Origin: Dryas octopetala
Taxonomy: Eukaryota; Streptophyta; Magnoliopsida; Rosales; Rosaceae
Reading direction: 5' to 3'
NCBI GenBank assembly: GCA_963921425.1
Contig: OY992832.1
Location: 15,040,835 to 15,104,834 of the forward strand
DNA: 64,000 nucleotides
Shown here: piece by piece, positions 1 to 10,765 of the stretch
Position numbering within the stretch: position 1 is the stretch's first letter
Layout of the letters: every line of letters starts with the position of its first letter
Made by a program: the position numbers and the translations under genes
The notes under the pieces: generated by a model
The model's input: the letters and a program-made list of their open reading frames with translations, nothing else
Told to the model about the DNA's origin: nothing
Database searches by the model: none

Positions 1-770
1 TGTCATGTATTTTCCAAAAAAAAAAAAAAACCAAATCTTTCAAAATCCATAATTTGATTAAATTCATAAAGTACAAAATAATAAAATATTAAATCCAAAG
101 AAAAATCTTAAATCTCCTAATTATACACCTGACATCATAAATTCAATATTTAAAATAAATAAGCATAAACTTGATCTTATAGGTCTAAACACCCTAAGAG
201 ACCACAACCAATTTGAAGAACTTATTCAATTGCTCAGTGCGTCAAGAACATCATCATTACCTGGAATCACAATAAACTAATAGTGGGATTACTTAGTAAG
301 TAAATTAGAAAATTTCAACCCCTTTAGAGTGTGTCATTTTTTTTTTTAACAAATCAAACTTGATCAATCATTAACGAGTAATCCTAATGTAGCTGGGTTT
401 GGTTAGGGGCATGCAGAAAATTGTTATCTTCGAGCACTAAAGAGTTTAAGGTTAGTTTTCAGGAACCCCACCAATGAGTTAGATTGTATGGTATTGGTAA
501 TATCCGAGCTGAAAATCATTTTATGTCCTTGGGATGAACTTTCATGCAGTCAAGTGATGAAAAGGCATTAGAACACACTTTCTAATTTTTTTACAGTTGA
601 ATTCTGGGTACAAAATTGACATACTTTTTGATCAATCCCTTTCACTGTCAATGATCAAATAAAAAAAGAACGTTGAGAAATCTTTTGTGGAAATGCTTGC
701 AATGACCTCTGGAGCCTGGGAAATTTCGATTCAGGAGATGAGAATAATCACTAATTAAGTTTACCATCCG
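1..770. other. Intergenic, 3' side of the DUF212 gene
   Basis: AT-rich DNA with an A-run near 17-30. The last few hundred bases are probably the 3' UTR of the minus-strand gene that ends at 771. No gene, RNA or clear repeat seen. Confidence 0.5.
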
Positions 771-2423
771 CTAACTGGAATTTTTCATGAGGTATGCTAC
801 TATACATCCCAACACTGCACCTGCAAGAACCTGCAACCATACCAATGAAACAAAAATTATAGTAATATAAAGATTTATGCTGTGTACTAGAGTTACCATG
901 CATCAATTAGAAATTTCTTCTAGAGCACAATTTAGAGATGCAAGTTATGATCATTCATTGTCAAGGTTCTGACTATCGGTCATTGCCATTTAATATTAAG
1001 TGCATGAATGAACATGAACATGCACAATGCAACAAACCTGCAAAGGCGTATGACCGAGTGAATCTCATAGAGGTCTAACATTAGAAACAGGGTGTTCTGG
1101 AGGTAGCTCACACACTATTTGATTTAATAACTGCAAAAGCAACATATTATATTAAATTAGCAAATAATAAAACAAGCATTGCCACAAAGCACATATACAG
1201 TATACAATCACGAAAGCCCCAATACTTTAGATACTGCAATTCTATGTATAAAATCAAAAGTGTAGGTTGATGGCTAGAAAAGATTCTCACTTCAGCTTGG
1301 CGTCCAGCATGCAGTCTTACACCAGTAGCGTCATACATGACCTGCAAGAAACAGTAATATAAATACAGGCAACTAACTCCATAAGAAATTGTAGACGGTA
1401 TATAAATTTAGGGACAGTAATGGAAACCAAACTCAGAATGATGTAATACAAATGAAAGAATGACTACTTGCCATCTTTTACTTTGAGTGACAAAAAACAA
1501 TGAGAACTGGAGGATATAGGCATGGTCTCTTTGAATTATAATTAGTTCAGATGTTTGTGGCTCCCATGATTCATCCCTGTTTGAGGTCACTTACCTTCAC
1601 CCTATCACTTGCAGCAACTTTGGTATCAAGGGTTTCTACGCAACAGCCTACAGATATAACTATTCTAACATCACCCATGGAGCAGAAAACATATATTTGC
1701 TCAGAAATTGGGAAAAATAACCTACCGGGTGTATTTAGATTTTTGCAAGGGAGTTAAATTATAAGCAATAACAATTCTAAACCAATGAAAGGCTTCGTTA
1801 TATCTTCTCTTTAACTAAAGAATACTTGGTCCAAGACATACAAAATAACACCCAATTCATATCAAACACACCCAAGCAGCAGTCAATTAAGGTTTACAGA
1901 ACTAAGATAAATAGCTTATACATTATTTATACAGTATTAGACACTGAAATCACTAATGGCAAGTTGATGATGAATAAAAAAGTCATAATCCTCTCACAGA
2001 AGTCGGAGAGATGACTCTGCAGCACATGCAATTTAAGTTTCAGAGTACGACATTAATTTAAGTAAACAAACGAAATTTCGACATTCTGTTGATCATTTCA
2101 CATACCAACCCAAAAAAGTAAACATGAGCAAGCATGCCTACACAAAAGAATGAACAAGACCTGGTTTAGAGTTACATACAACGCATGCCAAAACCACTGC
2201 AATGGCGAATGCTGACCCTCCAGTTCCTTCCTGGAAACCAATGGCAGCTGCAAGTGCTGTCACAGTTGCTGAATGCGACGAGGGCATTCCTCCTGACCCA
2301 AGCATCCTTCTAGAGTCCCATCTTTTCTCTTTGTACCTGCACGTCTACGAAGAAATATTGAAAAACTAAGCAAACAACTAATTTGCTAGAAACAGCCAAA
2401 ATGGTAAAACAAAATAACAACAG

Positions 2424-2454
<31 letters not shown>

Positions 2455-2946
2455 GAAATAGAAATTCATTTACTTTTAATTGACATGTTGAAGCCGAAAT
2501 ATCTTAAGCTACTAGCCAAAATGGTGCATGTAAATTAAACTCATCAGCCGATTTACTCAAATCATCAAAGAATTTCACAAAGTCAGAAGGACCCTCATTA
2601 CCCATCAAGCAAATTTGCCTAAAAATGCAAAATAACAAATCAATGAACATTACACTACACGTTTGGATGCCTAGAAAGTGGATGGAAACAATAAAAAAAT
2701 AAAAAAATAATAAAAATAAAAAAGAAAAGTCATAATTTATAACCTTAAGCTTGACCCAGATACTATGACATTGAATTACAAGTTGAGAGAGAAAAAATGT
2801 TACCAGGTAGTGAAGAGCTTGAGAAACTGAGCGAGAGCAAAGGAGAGGAAGGCGGAGAGGAGAGGGAGATTGGAGGGAATGATGGACGGCTGAGATGATT
2901 TAGATCCATTAGAAGAGGCATCAGCGGCCGTCATCACCTCGTCCAT
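771..2946 (-). CDS. Acid phosphatase/vanadium haloperoxidase-related protein (DUF212)
   Basis: Five exons on the minus strand: 2946-2804, 2336-2180, 1341-1291, 1130-1038 and 830-771. All junctions are GT-AG and the phases add up to 167 residues. After a hydrophilic N-terminus there is a hydrophobic helix (about residues 24-45). Exon 2 carries the family signature GSGGMPSSHSA (residues 61-71), which resembles the histidine motif of PAP2 phosphatases. Further conserved blocks are YDATGVRLHAGRQAE (103-117) and LRDSLGHTP (138-146). The C-terminus is a membrane segment (about 149-163). The family is a small plant and bacterial membrane protein group of uncertain activity; the phosphatase label rests on motif similarity only. 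The ATG at 2946 is the first in frame before the conserved N-terminus. A GA microsatellite (2980-2997) lies just upstream, in the likely 5' UTR. Family assignment is firm; biochemical role is unknown. Confidence 0.9.
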
Positions 2947-3120
2947 GGAAGCTTAGCCCAATTTTATCAGTCACCACGAGAGAGAGAGAGAGAGAGATGC
3001 AGAAATGAAACCGCGTTATTGCGTTGCGTTGCGTAGCCAAGAGAAAAAGGAATGATGGTGTGCAACTTGGCGCGGGTCAACCCGAACCCGCCAAACCCAA
3101 ACCGTCTTTTAAATTTAAGA

Positions 3121-4225
3121 AGTGTATTCAATTAAGATTTTAATGAACTTTGATAGAGTTTTTAAAAGCCATTAACTTTAGTATAATTAATAAATTTTTA
3201 ATGATTTTTATAAACTCCACATAGATTTTGACAGAATTATATTTAGAGTTTTCCTGACTTTGTTCATAGATTTTGATGGATTTTTATAACCTTCTAATAA
3301 TTTTGATATAATTTTTTATTATTTATTTTAAGATTTCTCTAATATGTTTTTTATTTTTTCGTCCTCCGTAAGTGTGTGGAATGGGAATGAGCTTAAAGAC
3401 TGAGATACATGTGTTATAAATTGTCCTAATATTTCAAACAATATAAAACGTTGGGATTAAATATGTTTTCAAGGTAAAACGTAGGGACCAAAATTGTTTT
3501 GTTCCATAATTTATTATAAAGTATTCTGAATTTTATGTTTTTATGTTGTTATACTGTCAAATATTGTGTTTTAACGAGTTGTTAGAATTTGTCTAATTGA
3601 ATTGACAGGTTGAGAACATTATATGATGTGGTGGTAATATTATTTCTCAAATTATGAATATATAATCTTGTGATTTTGTTGAGTACTTAAAAACTGGGAA
3701 GTGGTTGGTTTGAATATCTTGATGTTACATTGTATTGTGGCAGCGCTGATGGTCCCAATTCAGGATGATGGGTCAATTAATATAAGAGAAAAAAAAATTA
3801 ATATAAGAGGATATAGTAATTAGAAAAATAAATAAATTAAGAGGTGGGTGAAGAAATAAGATTAGAGGGTTTAGAGTCACTCTTTAAAAAAATATATATA
3901 TCACTTTTTTAATAGTTTTTTAATATTTGAAATCCTTTGAAATTTACAGGAGGAACGCTGGAGAATTATTGACTTTGATATAACATAATTTACATTTCAA
4001 AGTCTATGAAAGTCTTTTAAAGTTTATCATTTAATAAAGTTAATGACTTTTTGAATACCATGTCATTTTTATAGACTCTCTAAAAATCTTAATTGAATAC
4101 CATAGATTTTTTAAAAGTCTTGATTGAATACCACAAGAATTTTATAAACTCTTTAAAAATTTTGATTAAATATCATCAGACTTTTTAACTTTACAAAAAT
4201 TCATTAAAATTCTAATTGAATATAC
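3121..4225. mobile_element. Non-autonomous TIR element (MITE-like), about 1.1 kb
   Basis: The left end (GTGTATTCAATTAAGATTTT at 3122) and the right end (inverse complement GTATATTCAATTAGAATTTT, ending near 4225) form imperfect terminal inverted repeats longer than 40 bp. Inside are several degenerate copies of an ATTGAATACCA/AGACTTTT unit. There is no coding capacity. I could not define a target-site duplication, so superfamily is open. Similar AATGAATTTTAAAATT-type sequence recurs near 51480-51600. Confidence 0.6.
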
Positions 4226-6275
4226 CCCCCTTACTCGTGGAATGCTGGCTAGCAAATGATAACGGATTTTAGGGGCCGGCCTAGATGAATTGGGCCGGAG
4301 GGCCCGAAATCTTGATCCTGGGTCTGGCGTTTTTCACAAACCTTGAAAGACAGGGCACTCTCACGAGCTTGAGCTGCAATTTGCACAAGTCAAATAAATT
4401 CGGCTACTTGGTTGGCACACAGTTTATTGAGATCATCACAAGTTCCAATAAAAATTGTTGTTTTGCTCATATTTAAGAAGACATATAAATCTGACAGGAT
4501 AACATTATTCGAAATATAATTCATGAAGTCTGACTTCTTTTCTTTTGTTTTTTGGGCTAACAAGTCTGCCCCTGATTTGCATATATACTTCAATTTCGAT
4601 ATTACTAAGAAAAAAGGAAGTACAATGAACTTTGCCAACAAGCACATGTATTGACTGATCCAAGCTCAACGAATTCATTAAACCAAAATGTAGTAGCTCT
4701 TTTTCAGGTCGTTATAGTGTACAAGTAGGTAGATGTGGTAGTGTACATGTAGGTAGATACGGTAGTGTACAAGGAGTGGGTTCATTATTAGTGGATTGAT
4801 ATTAGGAGATAATTTACTAAATATATTATGTTAGGTTAAAAAGTTTTGTAATGATCAATTTTTATAGTACTTACTAAAAATAAAATTACAAGAATATACA
4901 TGGAGGGTTGAGGGCTCCATTTTTATAGATTACAACTTTACATTGAGCCACTAAAATCTACAAAATTAAATTGTAGTAATTAGCCATTTGGGCTTAGCTC
5001 GGATAGTAAATGTCAAAGGAGGAGTGAAGAACAAGTTAAAAGTTAAAAGGATAATTTATAAAAAGTGATTCTTTTTTATTCTTTCGCATGTAACTTCAAC
5101 CTTTAATTTGTTAGATTCTCACTTAAGGATCATCCGTATAAAAAGTTATATAAATTTAAAATTATTTAGTCATTAATTATAACCAAATTAATAGACGAAC
5201 ATAATTTCTAATAATCAAATGGTCAAACGAATTCCAATTTTGTTGATTTTTTTTTGCAAAAACAATTTTTAAATGAGAATATAAAAATGAGACGGTTCAA
5301 ATCATTGAACCACATTGCGGAGTATCCCCCCCAATGCAATCTCTTTTGGTTCAAGTCAAAAGAAATTCCTCTAAAGAAGGTAACCAAAAGTTAAAATATC
5401 AATGTAGGTTATGAATTTTATCTTATCCAATGTAAAGGATGAAATAAATAGCAATAGTTATAGTCTTGGCCCTCTTGGGCAATAAGGATAATGGAGGGCA
5501 TGAAGTGATATAATTGGCATGAAGATGGAGTAGTATACTTGTATGCCCCACAGAGTTCCATTTTATGGTGATGACGGGTCATGAGCCATGTGAGAAGGGT
5601 ATAAACGGATAAGGTATCGTCCTTGGATAAACAGGTGCATGTCCTTATAAATTTCAGGGACAAGACAGCATTTGTGGCATAGTACACTGTACATCAGCTC
5701 ACATGAGAGGACTTGTTTGGGAGCAACAGGCAAAATAGCCAAGTGCGCTTCTTTACGCTCTTGCATGTGACACATGCAAGGTTACTTTTTGCTGCTAAAG
5801 GCTAAACCTTTTTAGTATGCTTTAATATAACTTCACTCATTTTTGTCTCTCTTTCTTTTTTTTTTTTTTTTTCTTTTTTAAAGAATATGATATTTCTATA
5901 TGAACGAACAAAGGAAAACACAATTGCTTCTTCTTTGATAATGCACTTTTCTTAAATAAATAAACAAAATCTAACAAGAAAAAAATATGAAGCTTTTCTG
6001 CATAAACTTGATATATTAAATGAAACTAGAGAAATCTAATTGAAAAGAAGAATATCCAAACCACAAAGACTAAGTTAGATCATTTTTTTTTAACCGATAA
6101 AATTGACCAAAGCAAACCATTCAAACTAATTTAGTTCAATTTAAGCACTCAAAAACAATTTATCAATTCATAAACTTAACCAAGCCATTAGTTATGGTTT
6201 GATGAGTAGTTTAAACTATTTCTCAACTGCGTAAACCAAATTAAACTAAAAATCGAATAAGATTACTATAATATT
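4226..6275. other. Intergenic, no gene recognised
   Basis: AT-rich. A unit of about 25 bp (GGTAGTGTACAAGTAGGTAGAT-like, shown here only by its core GTAGTGTACA) is repeated two to three times at about 4712-4770. Short open frames at 4285-4647 and 5418-5775 show no family resemblance and no intron/exon logic. A T-run lies at about 5847-5880. Confidence 0.4.
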
Positions 6276-6906
6276 AGAGTGCTGGTATTTGCACACCATT
6301 TTCTCCTACACACCCTTTACTTTTTAAAAAAATTTAAAATTTCTCTTTAACACACTTCTCTCATTACCAAAATACCTCAAGATTAGTCATCTCACCAGAT
6401 TTTTTATTGCACACCCACCCCACCCATTAAACTTTACACACCCCACCTAACATACAAACAATACACACCTCCCACCCAAAACCAGCAAACACACCCCACC
6501 CCCGACCCCACCTCCCACCCCAGCCACCTCGCACCACTGCACGCAGCACCCCCAACCCCACCTCTTTCTCTGTCCTTCTCTCTCGTCCCTTTTTTTCTCT
6601 CTCTGGCTTATTAACCCAGCTACCCCGCTAAGACCAGCCGTAAACGCAGACGAGATCCGACACCCAACCACAACGTCGACACCGCCACAGTCCCTGTCAC
6701 AGGCCGTTCGGCATTGGAGAGAAGAAGGGAGGGTCGGCGTAGGGCTGGGTTAGGCTGGGCGCGGGGCGGGGCTGGGTTGGGAGGGCCGAGGTTGTCACAT
6801 GAATTGAATTTCTTTAATAATCTGCTATAAATCCCTAATCAGGTTGCACCAAACTAGAAAACTATTTCTCAGCATCTAGCAAGAACAGGGCACAACAAAG
6901 ACAGAG

Positions 6907-6945
<39 letters not shown>

Positions 6946-7546
6946 CAAGAGAAGTACCAGATTTGAACGGCGTTTCAGAGACGGTGGAGGAGATAAGATG
7001 GAGAAGAAGAAGAAGAATAAAGAGACAGAGAAAGTCTGAGTCGGTGGCAGTGACAAGCGTCAACCTCGATTCGATCAGGGCTCCTCACTTTCTCTTCTCT
7101 ATAAAATTTGGTTTTTGTATTCTTTTATTTATCCGTTCAGTAATTTCCAGGTGGATTTTATTTTCTCGAGAAAAAGGAAACTAAACAGAAAGTGTGTGTG
7201 TTTTGTGTGCTGAGAAATGGCAATGGGCTTCGCTTAAGTTTTAAGAAAGAAAGATTTGGGTTTGAGAACAGAGGACGAGGGGTGAAGCCACATGGATGGA
7301 GGGGGTGAAGCCACATGGATAGGCGCGGGGCTGGGCTGGGAGAGCCGGGGTTGTTGCTGGAGAGAAAAGCCAGAGAGAGGAGAGAGAAGCCAGAAAGGGA
7401 GAGAGAAGCTAGAGATGGAGGAGAGAACATAAAAGAGAAGAGAGATGGGGTGTGTAAATGAGTTGTCCTTTAGGGTCTTTTCACATTAGGACTTTAGGGT
7501 AAATTCACTAATTAAGTAATTGGGGGTGTGTAAATAGCAGCACTCT
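6276..7546. mobile_element. TIR transposon, 1.27 kb, with GC-rich cargo
   Basis: The left end AGAGTGCTGGTATTTGCACA and the right end (inverse complement AGAGTGCTGCTATTTACACA) are near-identical terminal inverted repeats. Both are bordered by AATATT, which is either a 6 bp target duplication or an extension of the inverted repeat. The interior is unusual: C-rich and then G-rich stretches (6410-6560, 6720-6790, 7320-7350), a (GA)n tract at 6911-6943, and two adjacent copies of GTGAAGCCACATGGAT near 7282-7320. No transposase is present. The interior looks like captured promoter/5' UTR-type sequence, but I cannot name a donor gene. Confidence 0.65.
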
Positions 7547-10170
7547 AATATTATTATACTCATTGCATATCATTTCATTATGCTCCTTCCATTTTCATGC
7601 CTTCTTAATCTCAACCACCCTTTAGTTGGTGCCTCAATCTCCTTTCTCTTTTCAAAACTTCTCTCCATCTTATTTTTCTTCTTCATCTTCATGTCTTCAT
7701 CATCTTGTTCTTCCTTTTTTATATTCTCTCTTCTCAAACCACTTCAATTAACTAATAAATAAATTGGTTTGGTTTGAGAGAAATCCAGACTGATTATATT
7801 AGTTTCCAATTTTAACCGAGAACACACCTATTAAAATCTTAAACTGAACCAATTTTAACCTTGCCCACCCCAAATAATAGGCCAATCAATTCAAAATTTT
7901 CAAACAAGCTAGGGTGGCCAAGTAGTTGATTAATTCATTCAAAGACCACCCCTCCCAAAAGAAAAAGGGAAAAAAATGTACAAAGAAGATGAGATAGTTA
8001 GGTCCCTAACTACTTGAAAGGGTACCCTTTACATCGAACGGTAGATATAAAATCACAGGTCCATCTCAGCCACAATCAAAATGTAGTCTATGTAGTCATG
8101 TAGATAGTAGAATGATTCCTCCTTAGATTCGGAATCGCGCACTTTGGCTTGTCTACTTGCATTCTTTGCTTTGTGGACCCCACAGGCCTTCCATTTTCAT
8201 ATTGGTTCGGGGTTCCAATTTTCTATGATAAAGGCGCTGCCCCGAAAACCACCAAAAAAGGCGGGGTTACAAATCACGTGTTTGTTTGAAGGGACTAAAA
8301 AATGATTCATACTTAGACTGCTTAGTGATTGGGTAGGTGGGTCCCAAAGTAGGAATTGTTAGATTTATAATTTCACACTTGAGACATCGCGAATAAAAGT
8401 TGGTTTTATTGCGCATGAAAAAGAAGTTGGTGTTGGGGAAGTTTCTGGTGGCAGAGTAGGAATTTTCGTGGGCGTGCCACTTCAACGGTTGGGATGGTGA
8501 GACTAGTCAGACATTTTTTGTCTATGCGGTTGGGAAATTTCCTTAGGTGGACGTTTGCTGTTATCATGAAAAAGATAGTGTAGTAGCTGCATCACTTACA
8601 CCATAATCTCTACCAACACATTAAGATATTGATGGAGTTATTAATTTATATGTAAACTATTACTAACCCCCTATTTAAAGTTAGGTTCTCTCATAACCCC
8701 CACCCTAAATCAACCTCTCCCAAAACACCCTATACCCAGCTAAGTTTTGGTTTCGTATTTGATCAATATACTAAATGAGATCCAAAAAAGATTCGTATGT
8801 AGTATAAATTAATAGTCCGTAATTTTAAGCCCCTTAATCATCTTAAATTTTTTTTCTAAATTCCTACTTATTTAGAAACTCTCTCAAAACCCCCTAAAAT
8901 TTATAATATCTTTTCTACCCTTCTGACGCACGCACGTGCTCTAAAGCACGCGTTGACGCGCTTGCTGACGTCACTGTAACTGAATTTTGAGCGCATATCA
9001 CTGTAACTGAATTTTGAACGCACATCACTTTAACCACTTAAAAACTTTCTCTAAACCTCCACCCATTTAGAAATTCTTACAAAACCCCCTATAACTTATA
9101 TTTCTAAATTAGCTTGCTGACCCGTTGACGTCACTGTAACTGAATTTTACTGAAACTGAATTTTGCTGAAACTGAATTTTTTGTTAAAACTAAATATTTC
9201 TCAAAAACTAAAATCAAACACTGAAACAATTTTACATAAACAAAAAAAAAAGTTACAAAGTTATAGAGCTTTGGGCATTTTTTTTAATTACAACTAAAAC
9301 TGAACCAAAATCTTCATAACTTCAAATCATCAAATCCTCAAATCTTCAAATCTTAACTGAAACTGAACAATAAAACAATTTCAATCAAAACACTATATTT
9401 ATATACAAAACATAGTTATAAGTGAAATTGAATTTTTTAGAACTGAAACTGAATTTACACAGTTACACTAATTAAGCTATTAATTTTTTTTTACAAGAAA
9501 TAATAGGAAATACACAATGACTTTATCAAAGCTCCTAGAGTATTGGTCAATTTGGAGAGATATTGTAGACAATAAATTCAACATATGCACAATAAAAAGA
9601 GCTAATTGACACGTGTGATAGACTAGTATCAATAATGCTATAGATTTTAAATTTATGAAAAATTATATTCTAAATTTGAATTTTAAATGATGTGTCATTA
9701 TACATGTCAAAATTTTTTTTATTATAAAATAAATAATTCTTAAGATGAACTATGTATAAATTAATAAAATATTCACATTATTTGAGATATAGATTTTAAA
9801 TCGGTACTCTAATCATATAAGGATGAAAGTATAAAAATGAAACACATCCAAAACCTTTTAATTTTCATTTTCCAATTTGTTGGGACTTGGGAGGCGGTGT
9901 GTTTTAATAAAGGAGGGTATTTTTCGCTTCTGGTCCGTACGCACGAGTGGTCCCTCTCTCCGGCAACCAATTTGAGCGTTCCAGGCAGACGCGAAAAATC
10001 CTAATTTCCATCAACCTCAGTGGGTCTCTCTAAACCTCAATCTCTCAATTTCTCAATTATTGTCGTCTAATTCAATAACACACCAAAAACCAAACCAAGG
10101 CCACGAAAACCACAACACACCCCACGGCACAACCTCAGCCACAACCCAACTCTCCACCCTCTCATCTCTC
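7547..10170. other. Intergenic upstream of the GGP gene
   Basis: AT-rich DNA with pyrimidine-rich stretches (7570-7750). No gene seen. Contains the short repeat block listed at 8971-9185. The last 250 bases are promoter-proximal for the GDP-galactose phosphorylase gene. Confidence 0.4.
8971..9185. repeat. Interspersed short repeats of the type ACTGTAACTGAATTTT
   Basis: The motif ACTGTAACTGAATTTT or ACTGAAACTGAATTTT occurs at least five times within about 200 bp. Some copies follow GACGTC or GCGC-rich stretches. Probably internal repeats of an old element; boundaries are not definable by eye. Confidence 0.5.
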
Positions 10171-10177
10171 TATATAA
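10171..10177 (+). promoter_or_regulatory. TATA box of the GGP gene
   Basis: TATATAA in a CT-rich context, about 595 bp upstream of the main ATG. A start site about 30 bp downstream gives a leader of roughly 560 nt that fully contains the uORF at 10405-10596. Inferred from sequence only. Confidence 0.55.
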
Positions 10178-10404
10178 CCTCCATCCCCCAATCTCCTCCT
10201 CACACCCCCTCAACCACAAAACACGCCCACTTGCCCAAATCCCCATCTGGGTTTCTCAGATTACACCCAAAAGCGTGGATCTTGGTGCTTGTTGCTGTGT
10301 GTTTCTGGTGTTGTTGCAGAGATAGCTGAAGGGTTGTTGCTGCTGATATTCTGTAGTAGTTTCTTTTTTGGGGTAGAACCCAGGTTCGACGAGTTGTAGA
10401 CATC

Positions 10405-10596
10405 ACGGCTATACACAGAGTTTCTCGGCCACTCATTCATGTCCGTTCTGTCCGACGGAAGGGTTGTGTAATTGAGAGCAACCCTTCGCCGCACGGCGGG
10501 CGTGGCGCTTTGCCTTCCGAAGGCGGCAGCCCCTCCGACCTCCTCTTCCTTGCCGGCGGTGGTGCCTCATCTTCCGCTTCCCTCTGCTTTTTTTAG
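10405..10596 (+). CDS. Conserved ACG-initiated uORF of GDP-L-galactose phosphorylase
   Basis: A 63-codon frame in the GGP leader starts at ACG (10405-10407) and ends at TAG (10594-10596), 169 nt before the main ATG. The frame is open from 10360, but no ATG lies in frame between that point and the TAG, so initiation must be non-AUG. The ACG sits in strong context (A at -3, G at +4). The C-terminal part contains the block HGGRGALPSEGGSPSDLLFL (residues 30-49), which I recognise as the conserved plant GGP uORF peptide. In published work on this family (Laing and co-workers), the uORF represses GGP translation when ascorbate is high and so gives feedback control. The peptide here is complete, with no frameshift, so the control is probably intact. 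What is seen is the frame and the motif; the regulatory role is carried over from the family. Confidence 0.88.
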   Translation, partial: TAIHRVSRPLIHVRSVRRKGCVIESNPSPHGGRGALPSEGGSPSDLLFLAGGGASSSASLCFF

Positions 10597-10765
10597 CTTC
10601 TTTTTTAGTTTTCTGTTTAGTTTTTAGAGGTTGTTGGAAGATATTTTTTTCTGTAAAGCGCAAGTTTATCATCCTATCGTCGTTGGGGGGTTTTGAGTTT
10701 GGTGGTGTTTGATAAAAAAAAAGAAAAAAAAAAAAAAAGGAACACAAAAAAGATATTCGGCTAAG

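Noticed and set aside
8971..9185. Possible CRISPR-like or satellite array of ACTGTAACTGAATTTT units
   Set aside because: Spacing is irregular and copies diverge; in a plant nuclear genome this is an ordinary degenerate repeat.
10433..10747. 104-codon minus-strand frame over the GGP leader
   Set aside because: Antisense shadow of the conserved uORF, with lysine-rich low-complexity content from the T/A-runs.
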